A stretch of DNA of 64,000 nucleotides from Chitinophaga filiformis (GCF_023100805.1 NZ_CP095855.1:2459001-2523000); one strand, 5' to 3'. Positions 45,201-55,106 are shown, counted from the first letter of the stretch. The notes: generated by a model not told the origin, from the letters alone. A program made the numbers and translations.

Positions 45201-48200
45201 AGCTTCCGCCAGTATCTGCGGGAGTTAAGGGAAACGGCTTTCAATGCTTATACGCACCAGGCCTACCCTTTTGATATGCTCGTAGATGAACTGGGACTGG
45301 AGCGGGATATCAGCCGTGCGCCATTGTTTGACATCGTGATCACTTTGGAGAATACTGCTGAAGACCTGTATCCTGAGATGAATGATATTGAGATCTCAGA
45401 AGTAGTGCTCAAACCGGGATTGAGTAAGGTGGACCTGCATTTTACATTCCGGGAAACCAGCGAAGGGCTTTATCTGAAACTGGAATACAGCCGGGAACTG
45501 TATGATGAAGACCGTGTGTTGCGCATGATGCAGCACCTCGAAAGCCTCATGCTGTCTGTTGCCCGCGATCCTGAAATGGAGCTGGCAAAATTGAATATCC
45601 TGCCCGAAGCAGAGCGTACACAGATATTGTCAGTATTCAACAATACGGCCTTTGCATATCCACAGGGTATAACATTGACAGACCTCTTTGAAGCAAAAGT
45701 GAGGCAGTCGCCGGATGCCCTGGCGCTGGTATGCGGCGACAGGTCAATGACATACAGCGCACTGAATGAGAAGGCCAATCGCCTGGCAAAAGTGTTACGG
45801 CAGCAGCATGGTGTTGAGCCGGGCACACCTGTTGGTGTGATGGCTGGTCAGCAGGAATGGCTGGTGATCGCTATTCTTGGTGTTTTGAAGGCAGGAGGGG
45901 CCTATGTTCCCATCGATGCGTCTTATCCACCGGAAAGGATCAGGTACATCATCGAAGACACCGGCCTGGCATCGCTGATCACTATATCAGACTACCTGCT
46001 GGATGTAACATATTTCAACGGACAGCTGCTGGTAGCCGATATTGAGATACCTGAATTGCCGGTAAGTGAAGATAATCTGTCTTCACGCACAGGTCCATCA
46101 GACCTGGCCTATATTATCTATACTTCCGGTTCTACCGGCAAGCCCAAAGGTGTAATGGTCAATCACGCCGGTGTGGTGAACATGGTACATAACGAATTGT
46201 CTGAGTTTGGTACTACAGCGGCAGACAAGGTGTTACAGTTTGCATCTCCTTCCTTCGATGCATCCGTGGCAGAGATATTTATGGCCTTTGCAGCCGGGGC
46301 TGCATTAGTGCTGATACCCGCTGCACTGGGCAGGGATGCTGCCAGGGTGACGGAATATATGGAAACCGCCGGTGTTACGGTGGTAATATTACCGGTCTCC
46401 TACCTGACAGCATTGGATATAGCGAAGCTGCATTTCCTTCGGAAGATCATCACCGCCGGCGATGTTGCACATGTGCCGACAGCTCTTGCCTGTGCAGCCT
46501 TTGCAGATTACTATAACTGTTATGGTCCCACAGAGGCCACCGTATGGGCCAGCTCTTACCGGGTAACAGTTGCAGACGCAGGGCAGGGCAGATTGCCAAT
46601 TGGGAAACCTGTGCATAATGTAAGGATGTATATACTGGACGAACTGCAACAGTTATTGCCGGTAGGCATCAGTGGAGAGATATGCATTGCAGGAGCCGGC
46701 GTAGCAATGGGCTATTACAATAACGAAATACTGTCGGCAGCAAAATTTGTGAAAGACCCTTATGGAGAGGGATTCATGTATAGAACAGGTGATACAGGCC
46801 GCTGGTTAAACGATGGTAATATTGATTTTACCGGAAGGCTGGACGACCAGGTGAAGATCAGGGGCTACCGTATTGAGACAGGAGAAGTAGAACAGGCGCT
46901 GTTGACTTATCCCGGTGTTAGTGCCGCGGTTGTAAAAGCCTTTGGCAGCGATGCTGATAAATACCTTGCAGCATATTATACAGCCGCAGGCAATATAACA
47001 AGTGCCGGCCTGCGTGCCCATCTTCAGCAGTTCTTACCTGAATACATGCTGCCATCCTACTTTGTAGAGGTCGAGCAATTTAAAATAAATAACAGTGGCA
47101 AGATAGATCGTAAAGCACTGAAAGCGCCACAGGCAGATACAGCAGTTGTAGCAGAACAGCCTGTAACGACAACCGAAGCCGTACTGCTGGCAATATGGAA
47201 GGACGTACTGGGGAATGAGCAGCTGGGTACAAAACATCACTTCTTCGATGCCGGCGGGCATTCCCTGAAAGGGATACAGGTGGTGACCCGGCTGTATAAA
47301 CAACTGGGTATAAGAATAGAACTGAAAGACCTGTTCCTGCATCCGGTATTGTCAGATCTGGCAGCGGAGATCGACCGCACACAGGCTGGTAATTATACGC
47401 CTATCAGCCATGTGGGGGAACAGGCGCATTATAGGCTATCGCATGCGCAGCGCAGGCTATGGGTATTGGATCAGTTTGAACCAGAAGGCTCAATTGCTTA
47501 TAACCTGCCGGTATGCTACCGGCTGGAAGGTAAGCTGGACCGCAGTGCATTGATTACTGCATTCAATACATTGATTGAACGCCATGAGAGCCTGCGGACT
47601 GTCTTTGAAGTAGTGGAAGGCGTGCCTATGCAACGTATCAGGCCGGCAACAGAAAGCGGCTTTGTATTGCAGGAAGAAGACCTGCGTGGCCATGTACAGG
47701 CAGAAGAGCAGGCCAGGAAAAAAGCGATGCAGCTGGCGCTCGAACCATTTGATCTGAAGAACGGCCCATTGCTGAAAGCAAAATTAATGCAGACGGCAGA
47801 CGAGGTATTCCTGTTTGTATTGTCCATGCATCATATCATTTCAGACGAACGCTCCCTGCGTGTTATATTGGAAGAGCTGATCGCAGTATATAATGCGGCG
47901 CTTAACAATACGCCGTATGACTTACCGGCACTCAGGGGACAGTATAAGGATTATGCTGCATGGCAGGAAACAGAGCTGACGGGCGACAGGGTACAGCTGC
48001 ACCGTGCTTACTGGCTGAATAAATTTGAAGGCGACATACCCGTGCTGGACCTGCCGGCTGATCATCCACGGCCGCCTGTACAGACGTATAACGGCGGACA
48101 GGTATACATCAAATTGCCGGAAATAATAAGCAATGGCCTGAAAGAGCTGGCGTCTTCAGAAGGTGCTTCCCTCTTCATGGGATTGGTAGCACTGGTAAAA

Positions 48201-51200
48201 ACATTATTGTACCGTTATACCGGGCAGGAAGACATCATCATCGGATCGCCGGCAGCAGGACGTGAACACCCTGACCTGGAACACCAGATAGGGTTCTTCA
48301 TCAACACATTGGTACTGCGGTCTCAGTTTAGCGGAAAGGAAAGTTTCCGCAGTTTATTACAACAGGTTAAACAGACCGCGCTCGAAGCATATTCACACCA
48401 GGTATACCCATTCGATACACTGGTAGATGAACTGGACCTGGAGCGTGACATGAGCAGGGCGCCGCTGTTTGATGTGGTAGTGGTGCTTGACAATACCAGT
48501 GAACAGCCATTGCCTGCCATGCCCGGTTTAAGTGTAGAAGATGCCCTCATACAGTTGCCGGTCAGCAAGATCGATCTGCGCTTCTTCTTTACATACACCG
48601 CTTCCGGCATCGGGTTGACACTGGAATATAATTCCGACCTGTATAACCGCGACCGTATAGAACGGATGACGGCGCACCTGGAACAGCTCCTGGGATCTGT
48701 GCTGATGTCTCCCGAAAAGAGCCTGCAGACATTTGAGATCTTATCTGATGCTGAACAGGAACTGCTGACAGCATTCAATAATACAACGGTTGTTTTTCCT
48801 GTCAGGGAAACACTGATAGATCTTTTTGAGGAACAGGCTAGACTTCATCCGGATGCCATTGCACTGGAAGGACCTGGATGGACCTGCAGCTACGCCACAT
48901 TGAATGAACGTGCCAACCAGTTAGCAAGATTGCTGTTGGATACACACCAGGCGCAAAGGGGAGATATTGCTGCTATTATGCCCGGCCGGAATGAGTGGCA
49001 GATCATTGGGCTCCTGGGCGCGTTGAAAGCAGGGCTGGCTTATCTCCCCCTGGATAGTAAGCTGCCGAAGGACCGTATCCGGTTTATGCTGGAAGATGCC
49101 GGCGCAAAAATATTACTGACGGAATCTGCTTTCATGTTTGATATTGATTACTTCGGCGGACCGCTGGTAGTAATGGATATCGAGCTGTATAATGCAGACC
49201 TGCCAACAGTAAACCCGCCGATAACAACCGGCGCCGATGACCTGGCCTATATTATTTATACTTCAGGATCTACCGGTCAGCCGAAAGGCGTAAAGATCAG
49301 GCATAGCAGTGCTGTAAATATGGTCCTTAACCAACGGCATGTGTTGTCTGTCAACAGGGAAGACAAGGTGCTCCTGTTCTCTTCCTTCTCTTTTGATGGC
49401 GCTGTTTTCGAAACCTTCATGGCAATAGGTAACGGTGGCGTATTGGTAATACCGGAAGAAGACGTGGTAAAGCATGTGGAAAAGCTGTTGGACTGCATAG
49501 TTGCAACAGGCGTTACCGCTGCTGTATTCCCATCTGCTTTTGCGGCCATGCTGCCTCCGGAAAAACTGTCTGTATTACGCTTCATGATCACCGCCGGAGA
49601 TGTGGCGCCGGTAGAAGCTTTACTGAAAGCCGGTGAATATACCACCTGCTATAATGGGTATGGGCCTACGGAAAATACAGTATGTACCACCCTCTATAAA
49701 GTGAGCAGATCAGACAGGGGCAAACGTGCGTTGCCTATCGGAAGGCCGGTAGGAAATGTGCAGGTATATGTATTGAATACCGCTTCAGCGGTCCAGCCTG
49801 TGGGAATAGATGGAGAACTGTGCATCGCGGGCGCTGGCCTGTCGGCCGGATACCTTGGCCGTCCGGGCCTGACGGCAGATAAATTTATTGCCAATCCCTT
49901 TGGCAGCGGCTTGCTGTACAGAACAGGCGATAAAGGCCGCTGGCTGCCGGATGGCAACCTGCAGTTCAGCGGACGTATAGATAACCAGGTGAAGATCCGT
50001 GGGTTCAGGATAGAGAAAGATGAGATTGCGCAGGCATTATCGCTTTTCCCGGGCATTAACGGCGTTGCTGTCGTTGTGAGGACTACTGCGGACGACAAAC
50101 ACCTGGTGGCCTATTATGCGGCTCAAAATGCGATTGACGGGCTTTTATTGAGGCAGTTCCTGGGAAGGAGCCTGCCGGAATATATGATACCCTCCCGCTT
50201 CATTCACCTGGAAGCCCTGCCTCTTAACAGGAGCGGGAAGATCAGCTACCGGCATTTACCGGTTCCTGCAGACCAGGAAGCAGCTGCGGACGAAACAGGA
50301 GGAACCCCGACAGAACAGCGCCTGCTGGCTGTCTGGAAAGAGATACTACAACGAGGCGATATCGGGTTCTCCAGCGATTTCTTTTTATCCGGTGGTCACT
50401 CCCTGAAAGCCATCCAGCTGATCACAAGAATATACCGTGATTTTGGCGTGCAGTTATCCATCGGGGATATTTTCGGGAATACTGTGCTGGTAAGCCTGGC
50501 AGCATTGATTGATCAGGCGCAGCAACAGCAGTTCAGGGAAATACCTGTGGCGCCGGAAGTTGCATACTACCCGCTGTCGCACGCCCAGCAACGCTTATGG
50601 CTGCAAACCCTGCGCCTGAAGGATGTGCAGGCCTTCAATGGCATTGAAGCCTATCGCATCGTCGGGCCGCTGAAACAGGATGTGCTGGAAGCTGCATTTG
50701 CAGCGGTGGTGGCAAGACATGAAAGTCTGCGGACAATCTTTGTCAGTCGCGAGGGAATCCCAATGCAGCAAATAGTGGAAGCCGGCTTCCGGATAATGTA
50801 TGAAGATCTGCAAGATGTACAGCTGCAGGACGAAACGATCATCACCCGTATCCGCCAGGCAGGAGAGTGGAAATTTGTACTGGACCGAGGACCGCTGATG
50901 CGCGTAACCTTGTTACAGACCGGAGCGGAAGAGCATGTACTGCTCCTGGCGTTGCATCATATTATTTCCGATGAGTGGTCTATGCAGGTGTTAATAAAAG
51001 ATCTGCTGATCAGTTATAATGCCGGTGTAAAAGGTGAGGAGAATCCGCTGAGGCCTTTGCGTATTCAATACAAGGACTATACACTATGGCAGGCACAGGA
51101 ACTGAGCGGGGAACGCTTAGCTGAACATGAACAGTACTGGTTGCAACAACTGGGAGGAACCTTGCCACAACTCAGCTTACCGTCCGACAGGCCAAGGCCG

Positions 51201-54200
51201 GCTGTGCCATCATTCAACGGAGAGCAGCTGACATTCCGTTTGTCTGAAGAAAGTAGTGCAAGGCTGAAGCAATATGTACAGGAGCATCAGGCTACATTGT
51301 TCATGGGATTATTATCGCTTGTAAAAGTGCTCTTATACCGCTACAGCGGCGAACAGGATATTATTGTAGGCACCCCGGTAGCCGGAAGAGATCATGCAGA
51401 CCTGGAAGACCAGATCGGCTATTATCTTAATACACTGGCCTTACGTACCCAGGTGAACGGCGATGCAGGATTCAACGTGTTACTGCAGCACGTGAAACAA
51501 ACCGCCACAGATGCGTTTGAACACCAGGTCTATCCTTTTGACAGACTGGTAGAGCTGTTGGGCGCAGGAGAAGACCTCAGCCGGAACCCCGTTTTTGACG
51601 TGGTGATGATACTGCAGAACATCCGCCTGGAACGCCTGGATGCATTGGAAATGGAAGGCGTGGACATCGTTCCCCTGCCGGGAGAGCTGAAAACCAGCAA
51701 AGGCGATCTGCGATTCCTCTTCGCGGAAGAAGACGGTTATATCAGCGGAAATATTGAATATAGTACAGATCTCTTCAACAGGGAACGTGTAATGCAGATC
51801 ATTAAAGACCTGCAGGCATTGCTGGTGTTGGTACTTCAGTCGCCGGAAGCACCTGTGTCATCGCTGGCCTACAGGGACGATGCAACACAACATGTCGCAT
51901 CATTCAATGCCGTTATACCAGCGCCTGTATATCCATTGCTCACAGCTGTGATAGACGCGCAGGCATTACAACAGCCTCATAAAACAGCTATCATCGATGG
52001 GGAGGGTGATATCAGTTACGAAGCGCTGGCAGCACGTTATCATATGCTGGCCGCTCACCTGGAACAGTGCACCGGCGTACAATCAACCGTGGCTGTTGCA
52101 TTAAAAGCAGGGATCACGCAGGTAAGCAGTTTGCTGGCATGTTTCAAAGCCGGCATGATCTACCTGCCCATGGATGTCACCATGCCCGTACAGCAGCTGA
52201 TCTATATACTGAAAGAGGCAGCACCGGCTATAGTGATCACGGAGAGTGAGCAGGTGTCAACCTGGGAAGCAATACTGCAGCAAAGCGGTCATACCGCCAG
52301 GATATTGGTGCCGGCAGCGCTGGAAGCTACAATCGCAGGGGCATCAGCACAGCTTACCAGCGATATGCCGGCCTATATTTACTATACTTCGGGTTCTACC
52401 GGAATGCCCAAAGGTATTGTGGGAAGCCAGGGTAGTATCAGTCATTACGCACACTGGCATGCGGCTGCTTTCAATATTGGAGCAGATGATCATATCAGCC
52501 AGCTGGCGCCTGTAACATTCGATGCCTCACTGAAAGATATTTTCCCTGCACTGATGACAGGAGCTACCTTACATATTCCATCGCCGGCCATTCGTTTGCA
52601 GATGGACCAGCTCACTGCCTGGTTAGCCGATAGCCGGATCACGATACTGCAAACGGTTCCTTCATTGTTCCGTTTGATCACCGCCAGCCTGCAAGGGGCT
52701 TTAACCGCCCTGCGACAGGTGGTGCTGGCAGGGGAGCGCCTGTATGGCAGGGATGTGATCAACTGGAGAGCCGTACAGGGTGCAGCGGCCAAAGTGTCAA
52801 ACCTCTATGGTTTGACAGAAACAACCGTATTAAAGACCTACTATCATATACCAGAAGCTGAACTGGCGCCTGGCGCAGTCATCCCCGTGGGGCAACCTAT
52901 TACGCACACTGCCATAGGAGTGTTAAATAACAATCACTATTGCCAGGAAGGTGAGATCGGGGAAGTGTATATCAGCAGTCCTTTCATTACAAAAGGCTAT
53001 CTGTCACCCGTTCACAAAGACATATTTATAGCGCACCCCTTTTTGGAAGGAGTACAGGTGGTACGTACCGGCGATCTGGGACGTTATCTTCCCGGAGGAA
53101 TACTTGAACTGCTGGGTAGGAAAGATGAGCAGGTGAAGTTGCATGGTGTCAGGGTGGAAACGGCAGGCGTGCGCGCGGCTATCCTGGAGCAGGAAGGCAT
53201 TACACAGACAGAACTGGTACTGCATGAAGAGCAGGAACTGATCTGTTACTATACCGGCCGGCCTTACGAAGCAGCACAATTGAGAAATGCACTGGCAGTG
53301 GTATTGCCACAAAGCCATCTGCCGGCAGCATACATCTGGCTGGAAGTATTCCCGATGAATATCAATGGTAAGGTGGATCGCAAACGCCTGCCACGTCCGG
53401 AAACAGTATTAGCTGGCCATGAACGGGAATTGCCGCATGCCGGTATAGAACGGCTGGTAGCCGATATATGGGAACAGATACTCGGCACTCAGGATATTGG
53501 CCGGAATGGATCTTTCTTCACAATGGGAGGTTCTTCCCTCAAGGCGATACAATTACTATCCCGCATTTACAAAATGTGTGAGGTACAGCTGAGCATTGCC
53601 GATGTCTTTGAACATCCTACTGTGGCGGGACAGGCAAAACTGATATTGGGTGCATTGAAGACCGCTTACCTGGCTATCCCGCATGTGCCGGAAGCCGCAG
53701 ACTATGCGCTTTCCTATGCGCAACAGCGCTTGTGGGTGTTGGAAGAACAAATGGAGGGGCAGGCTACGTTCAATATTTTCATGAGCTATCAGCTGGAAGG
53801 TACCTTATACCCTGCGTTGCTGCAGCGCGCATTTACCACATTGGTACTGCGCCATGAGAGCCTGAGAACAGTGTTTGTACTGAACAGTGGTGTGCCGAGA
53901 CAGCAGATACTCATACAGCCCAATGTCAGCATACAATATGAAGACCTGAGAGCGGCAGCCGATAAGGATGAGATGGTAGAAGCATACAAAAAACACGTAG
54001 CCTTATCGCCATTCGATCTTGGCACGGGACCATTGATGCGTGTCACCTTACTTCATTGTGAGGATACAGCATATGTGCTCTTATTCGCCATCCATCATAT
54101 CGTAGCAGATGAGTGGTCATTGCAGATACTGGTAAGGGAAGTATTGCATCTGTACAATGCTTATGTAGCAGATGCGGAAATTACATTGCCTCCATTGCCC

Positions 54201-55085
54201 CTGCAATACAAGGATTATGCACACTGGCAGGCAACAGCTATGGACAGCGTTCGCCTGAAGGCGCAACGTAGTTATTGGCTGTCAAAGCTGGGAGGAACAT
54301 TACCGGTACTGGAATTACCGGCAGACAGGCCAAGACCAGCTGTGCAGACTTATAACGGACAGCAATACCTCTTTGAATGGAGCCCTGAGCTCAGTAGCCG
54401 GTGGCGTTCATTCCTGGAGGAACGTCAGGTAACGATGTTTATGGGCTTACTGTCGCTCGTGAAGTTGTTATTGTTCCGCTACAGTGGCCAGCAGGATATC
54501 ATTGTAGGAACACCGGTAGCAGGTCGTGATCATCCGGATCTCGAGGGGCAGATCGGCTACTATCTGAACACACTCGCCTTGAGAAGCAATATCAACGGAG
54601 AGGGCGGATTTGATACCTTACTGTCTGCAGTAAAACAAACAGCGCTGGAAGCATTCGATAACCAGCTGTACCCCTTCGACAGGCTGGTAGAAGAATTAGG
54701 AGTGAACAGGGATCTTAGTCGCTCGCCATTGTTTGATGTCGTATTGATATTACAGAACGTACAGGTAGAAGCCACTGCACTGCCTGAAATGGCCCATGTA
54801 CAGATCACGCCCGCAGCGATCGATCCTGGCATCAGTAAGGGAGATCTCCGCTTCCAGTTTGAAGACCAGGGAACACATATCAGCGGCAGCATAGAATACA
54901 ACACCGATATCTATGACAGGGCGCGCATTGAACGTATGCTACTCCACCTGCAACAGCTGATGGAAGCTGTGACGGTGCAGCCCGGCCTGGCATTAACCGC
55001 ACTCAATTACCTCACAGCAGCAGAGCGTGAAGAAGAACGTTTCCAGTCTGACATGTTCAGCGCTACTATAGACAAAGGTTTTTAA
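39234..55085 (+). CDS. giant nonribosomal peptide synthetase, A-T-(C-A-T)x4-C
   Basis: 5283 residues, cytosolic, five adenylation and five condensation domains. Approximate centres: A1 (1-540), T1 with Ser in GGSSLKA (587), C1 (HHIISDE, 777), A2 (YTSGSTG, 1248), T2 (1628), C2 (1818), A3 (2295), T3 (2673), C3 (2866), A4 (3342), T4 (3720), C4 (3908), A5 (4384), T5 (4765), C5 (4954) to the end. No epimerisation, methylation or thioesterase domain is present. By hand alignment to GrsA the ten-residue codes are A1 DAKQVAMILK, A2 DILQLGVIWK (close to the glycine code), A3 DAAIIACVWK, A4 DGFVIAGVCK (both GrsA-like, perhaps aromatic or hydrophobic) and A5 DAKQVALVLK. A1-T1 and A5-T5 are near copies. 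The protein begins with A and ends with C, so the last C should pass the chain to another protein or release it. Confidence 0.95.
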   Translation: MIKELIHTVFEDIAERYPAKTAVEEDHYSITYQQLNKQGNRIAHLVLSLNISSGANVAVILPSGVHLVSALLGCLKAGVVYLPLSRNTGTPAHHIFNQTNPAFIITESDHQPALEAMLASLGGAMPPLLVFPSSMHGLLKELDLQEMGVISAEEEPAMLWQWDGYRYVRTDISLDDQQFTDPGLAIDKQSDAYIFFTSGSTGISKGIIGSYKSLAHYIHWHRGAFNVNDNTRVSQLAPVTFDASLKDILVAITAGATLHVPGAGVKEQSDLLTAWLHEKEISLLQTVPSIFRLITKSLKERGRDLPLLEQVVLAGEKLYGKDVLNWRQVNGEKTRLTNMYGLTETTILKSCYHIQSWNWDPGETIPVGVPISNSMIAVVNQDQICAPGEIGDIYIKSPFMTKGYLDTSLNSRLFVQNPLVSDRQDIVCYTGDIGRYREDGNLELLGRRDEQIKLHGVRVELDAVKAVALKQDGIEQVELLLHTNDEFQQELICYYIGKEYEPATLRALLETTLPKEYLPAYYVWLPAFPLNINGKVDRKKLPRPWELLEDDKYEAPLPGVETQLLKIWQRILGNEKISRNASFFVSGGSSLKAIQLVSRIYREMEVQLSIADVFNAPSIAAQAALIYASGKHLLPNITPVVQQSHYGLSHGQRRLWVLEQLHDKLAAYSRPDAYRLQGKVDVQALERAFRAVIKRHESLRTAFIAVDGEPRQVIISAESLEWNIAYTDLRAVAEQEKALDEILSRETQVHFNLERAPLIRVSLLQLAAEEYVLVHALHHIISDEWSMQVLIREVLGFYKDPALVLPELSFQYKDYAAWQATQLSGTNLKQHADYWLSQLQGELPVLELPADYERPVVKSYKGAQVAVTLPPTLAGRLKALAEAEGATMFMALVSLVKTLLYRYSGQEDIITGIPVTGRSGAGLEQQIGFYLNTLPLRSRIDGEQGFVTLLQQVKAHALALYAHEVYPFDLLVDQLQLQRDMSRSPVFDVAIIYREEQAAQQEPEMQGVQVSQIGMPVHTSLYDLTFWFSHTGDTVKLTLEYNTDVFAAQRIMNACDHLLQMLESILADCRQPLNKISYLSGREVAWIRQQLTGAQLAYPATSTLIALFEEQVRRTPEQKALVVGNETWSYNDLNVSANQLANYLLQQFKIVPGQVIALKTDRNEYLLPGILGILKTGAAYLPVDPSLPEARITYMLKDSDTRIILSDRQEETEDCTAVYMPEVFKAPYTLLVDNPAIVASGDSLAYMMYTSGSTGTPKGVMVPNSAVINLLYSMTAMLDVRSSDSLLAVTTYSFDISVLELFLPLLNGATVILAGNETVNSPFLLQEMIRGQRPTIMQATPSLWSLLFEHGWTGHSGMKLLSGGEALSRTLAAQLLNTGAQVWNVYGPTETTIWSAAHRLRTADTAIPLGRPVANTDIYLLDDHFIPVPTGVPGNLFIGGAGLSAGYWQRPALTAEKFLHVPSVENGLLYRTGDKCSIGFDGLLYFSGREDEQVKIRGYRVEMGEIAEQINQYEGIVQSVAAVKTVDAEQKLMAYFVAPEKIDTAALRNYLAAFLPAYMVPSAFVQLEQLPVNANGKIDRKALPVPEIQDASVYVAPSTREERIIAAIWQEILGVDTLSITDNFFHLGGHSLKAIQVMARIYRDLQIRADLKDLFRYPVLSAFAAAIRKADHSTYFHIPEVPLQEHYPLSHAQRRLWLLHQLEGNAVLYNLPMSYYFQGALNETALDSAFSALLARHESLRTRFVMKDDHPVQEIIPVEQLSFSIVREDLRREPDARKVAEAKALELALQPFDLSQAPLLRVHLMQTANEECLFFLCIHHIIADEWSIRLLIRELLFYYNSFQRESITPLPSLRIHYKDYASWQLDALNDAQLMLHREYWKEQLGGTLPKLELPADRLRPVVQHYSGGQVSYRFSQEAISGLELLCRQEYATRFILLTALVKTLLFRYSGQEDIIVGTPVAGREHTDLENQIGYYLNILPLRSYPGGRTSFRQYLRELRETAFNAYTHQAYPFDMLVDELGLERDISRAPLFDIVITLENTAEDLYPEMNDIEISEVVLKPGLSKVDLHFTFRETSEGLYLKLEYSRELYDEDRVLRMMQHLESLMLSVARDPEMELAKLNILPEAERTQILSVFNNTAFAYPQGITLTDLFEAKVRQSPDALALVCGDRSMTYSALNEKANRLAKVLRQQHGVEPGTPVGVMAGQQEWLVIAILGVLKAGGAYVPIDASYPPERIRYIIEDTGLASLITISDYLLDVTYFNGQLLVADIEIPELPVSEDNLSSRTGPSDLAYIIYTSGSTGKPKGVMVNHAGVVNMVHNELSEFGTTAADKVLQFASPSFDASVAEIFMAFAAGAALVLIPAALGRDAARVTEYMETAGVTVVILPVSYLTALDIAKLHFLRKIITAGDVAHVPTALACAAFADYYNCYGPTEATVWASSYRVTVADAGQGRLPIGKPVHNVRMYILDELQQLLPVGISGEICIAGAGVAMGYYNNEILSAAKFVKDPYGEGFMYRTGDTGRWLNDGNIDFTGRLDDQVKIRGYRIETGEVEQALLTYPGVSAAVVKAFGSDADKYLAAYYTAAGNITSAGLRAHLQQFLPEYMLPSYFVEVEQFKINNSGKIDRKALKAPQADTAVVAEQPVTTTEAVLLAIWKDVLGNEQLGTKHHFFDAGGHSLKGIQVVTRLYKQLGIRIELKDLFLHPVLSDLAAEIDRTQAGNYTPISHVGEQAHYRLSHAQRRLWVLDQFEPEGSIAYNLPVCYRLEGKLDRSALITAFNTLIERHESLRTVFEVVEGVPMQRIRPATESGFVLQEEDLRGHVQAEEQARKKAMQLALEPFDLKNGPLLKAKLMQTADEVFLFVLSMHHIISDERSLRVILEELIAVYNAALNNTPYDLPALRGQYKDYAAWQETELTGDRVQLHRAYWLNKFEGDIPVLDLPADHPRPPVQTYNGGQVYIKLPEIISNGLKELASSEGASLFMGLVALVKTLLYRYTGQEDIIIGSPAAGREHPDLEHQIGFFINTLVLRSQFSGKESFRSLLQQVKQTALEAYSHQVYPFDTLVDELDLERDMSRAPLFDVVVVLDNTSEQPLPAMPGLSVEDALIQLPVSKIDLRFFFTYTASGIGLTLEYNSDLYNRDRIERMTAHLEQLLGSVLMSPEKSLQTFEILSDAEQELLTAFNNTTVVFPVRETLIDLFEEQARLHPDAIALEGPGWTCSYATLNERANQLARLLLDTHQAQRGDIAAIMPGRNEWQIIGLLGALKAGLAYLPLDSKLPKDRIRFMLEDAGAKILLTESAFMFDIDYFGGPLVVMDIELYNADLPTVNPPITTGADDLAYIIYTSGSTGQPKGVKIRHSSAVNMVLNQRHVLSVNREDKVLLFSSFSFDGAVFETFMAIGNGGVLVIPEEDVVKHVEKLLDCIVATGVTAAVFPSAFAAMLPPEKLSVLRFMITAGDVAPVEALLKAGEYTTCYNGYGPTENTVCTTLYKVSRSDRGKRALPIGRPVGNVQVYVLNTASAVQPVGIDGELCIAGAGLSAGYLGRPGLTADKFIANPFGSGLLYRTGDKGRWLPDGNLQFSGRIDNQVKIRGFRIEKDEIAQALSLFPGINGVAVVVRTTADDKHLVAYYAAQNAIDGLLLRQFLGRSLPEYMIPSRFIHLEALPLNRSGKISYRHLPVPADQEAAADETGGTPTEQRLLAVWKEILQRGDIGFSSDFFLSGGHSLKAIQLITRIYRDFGVQLSIGDIFGNTVLVSLAALIDQAQQQQFREIPVAPEVAYYPLSHAQQRLWLQTLRLKDVQAFNGIEAYRIVGPLKQDVLEAAFAAVVARHESLRTIFVSREGIPMQQIVEAGFRIMYEDLQDVQLQDETIITRIRQAGEWKFVLDRGPLMRVTLLQTGAEEHVLLLALHHIISDEWSMQVLIKDLLISYNAGVKGEENPLRPLRIQYKDYTLWQAQELSGERLAEHEQYWLQQLGGTLPQLSLPSDRPRPAVPSFNGEQLTFRLSEESSARLKQYVQEHQATLFMGLLSLVKVLLYRYSGEQDIIVGTPVAGRDHADLEDQIGYYLNTLALRTQVNGDAGFNVLLQHVKQTATDAFEHQVYPFDRLVELLGAGEDLSRNPVFDVVMILQNIRLERLDALEMEGVDIVPLPGELKTSKGDLRFLFAEEDGYISGNIEYSTDLFNRERVMQIIKDLQALLVLVLQSPEAPVSSLAYRDDATQHVASFNAVIPAPVYPLLTAVIDAQALQQPHKTAIIDGEGDISYEALAARYHMLAAHLEQCTGVQSTVAVALKAGITQVSSLLACFKAGMIYLPMDVTMPVQQLIYILKEAAPAIVITESEQVSTWEAILQQSGHTARILVPAALEATIAGASAQLTSDMPAYIYYTSGSTGMPKGIVGSQGSISHYAHWHAAAFNIGADDHISQLAPVTFDASLKDIFPALMTGATLHIPSPAIRLQMDQLTAWLADSRITILQTVPSLFRLITASLQGALTALRQVVLAGERLYGRDVINWRAVQGAAAKVSNLYGLTETTVLKTYYHIPEAELAPGAVIPVGQPITHTAIGVLNNNHYCQEGEIGEVYISSPFITKGYLSPVHKDIFIAHPFLEGVQVVRTGDLGRYLPGGILELLGRKDEQVKLHGVRVETAGVRAAILEQEGITQTELVLHEEQELICYYTGRPYEAAQLRNALAVVLPQSHLPAAYIWLEVFPMNINGKVDRKRLPRPETVLAGHERELPHAGIERLVADIWEQILGTQDIGRNGSFFTMGGSSLKAIQLLSRIYKMCEVQLSIADVFEHPTVAGQAKLILGALKTAYLAIPHVPEAADYALSYAQQRLWVLEEQMEGQATFNIFMSYQLEGTLYPALLQRAFTTLVLRHESLRTVFVLNSGVPRQQILIQPNVSIQYEDLRAAADKDEMVEAYKKHVALSPFDLGTGPLMRVTLLHCEDTAYVLLFAIHHIVADEWSLQILVREVLHLYNAYVADAEITLPPLPLQYKDYAHWQATAMDSVRLKAQRSYWLSKLGGTLPVLELPADRPRPAVQTYNGQQYLFEWSPELSSRWRSFLEERQVTMFMGLLSLVKLLLFRYSGQQDIIVGTPVAGRDHPDLEGQIGYYLNTLALRSNINGEGGFDTLLSAVKQTALEAFDNQLYPFDRLVEELGVNRDLSRSPLFDVVLILQNVQVEATALPEMAHVQITPAAIDPGISKGDLRFQFEDQGTHISGSIEYNTDIYDRARIERMLLHLQQLMEAVTVQPGLALTALNYLTAAEREEERFQSDMFSATIDKGF

Positions 55086-55106
55086 CCATTATAAAAATCA
55101 TCATCC

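Noticed and set aside
39750..54904. Many antisense frames of 60-163 residues within the synthetase gene
   Set aside because: They mirror codon use of the repeated A and C domains and show no independent motifs.
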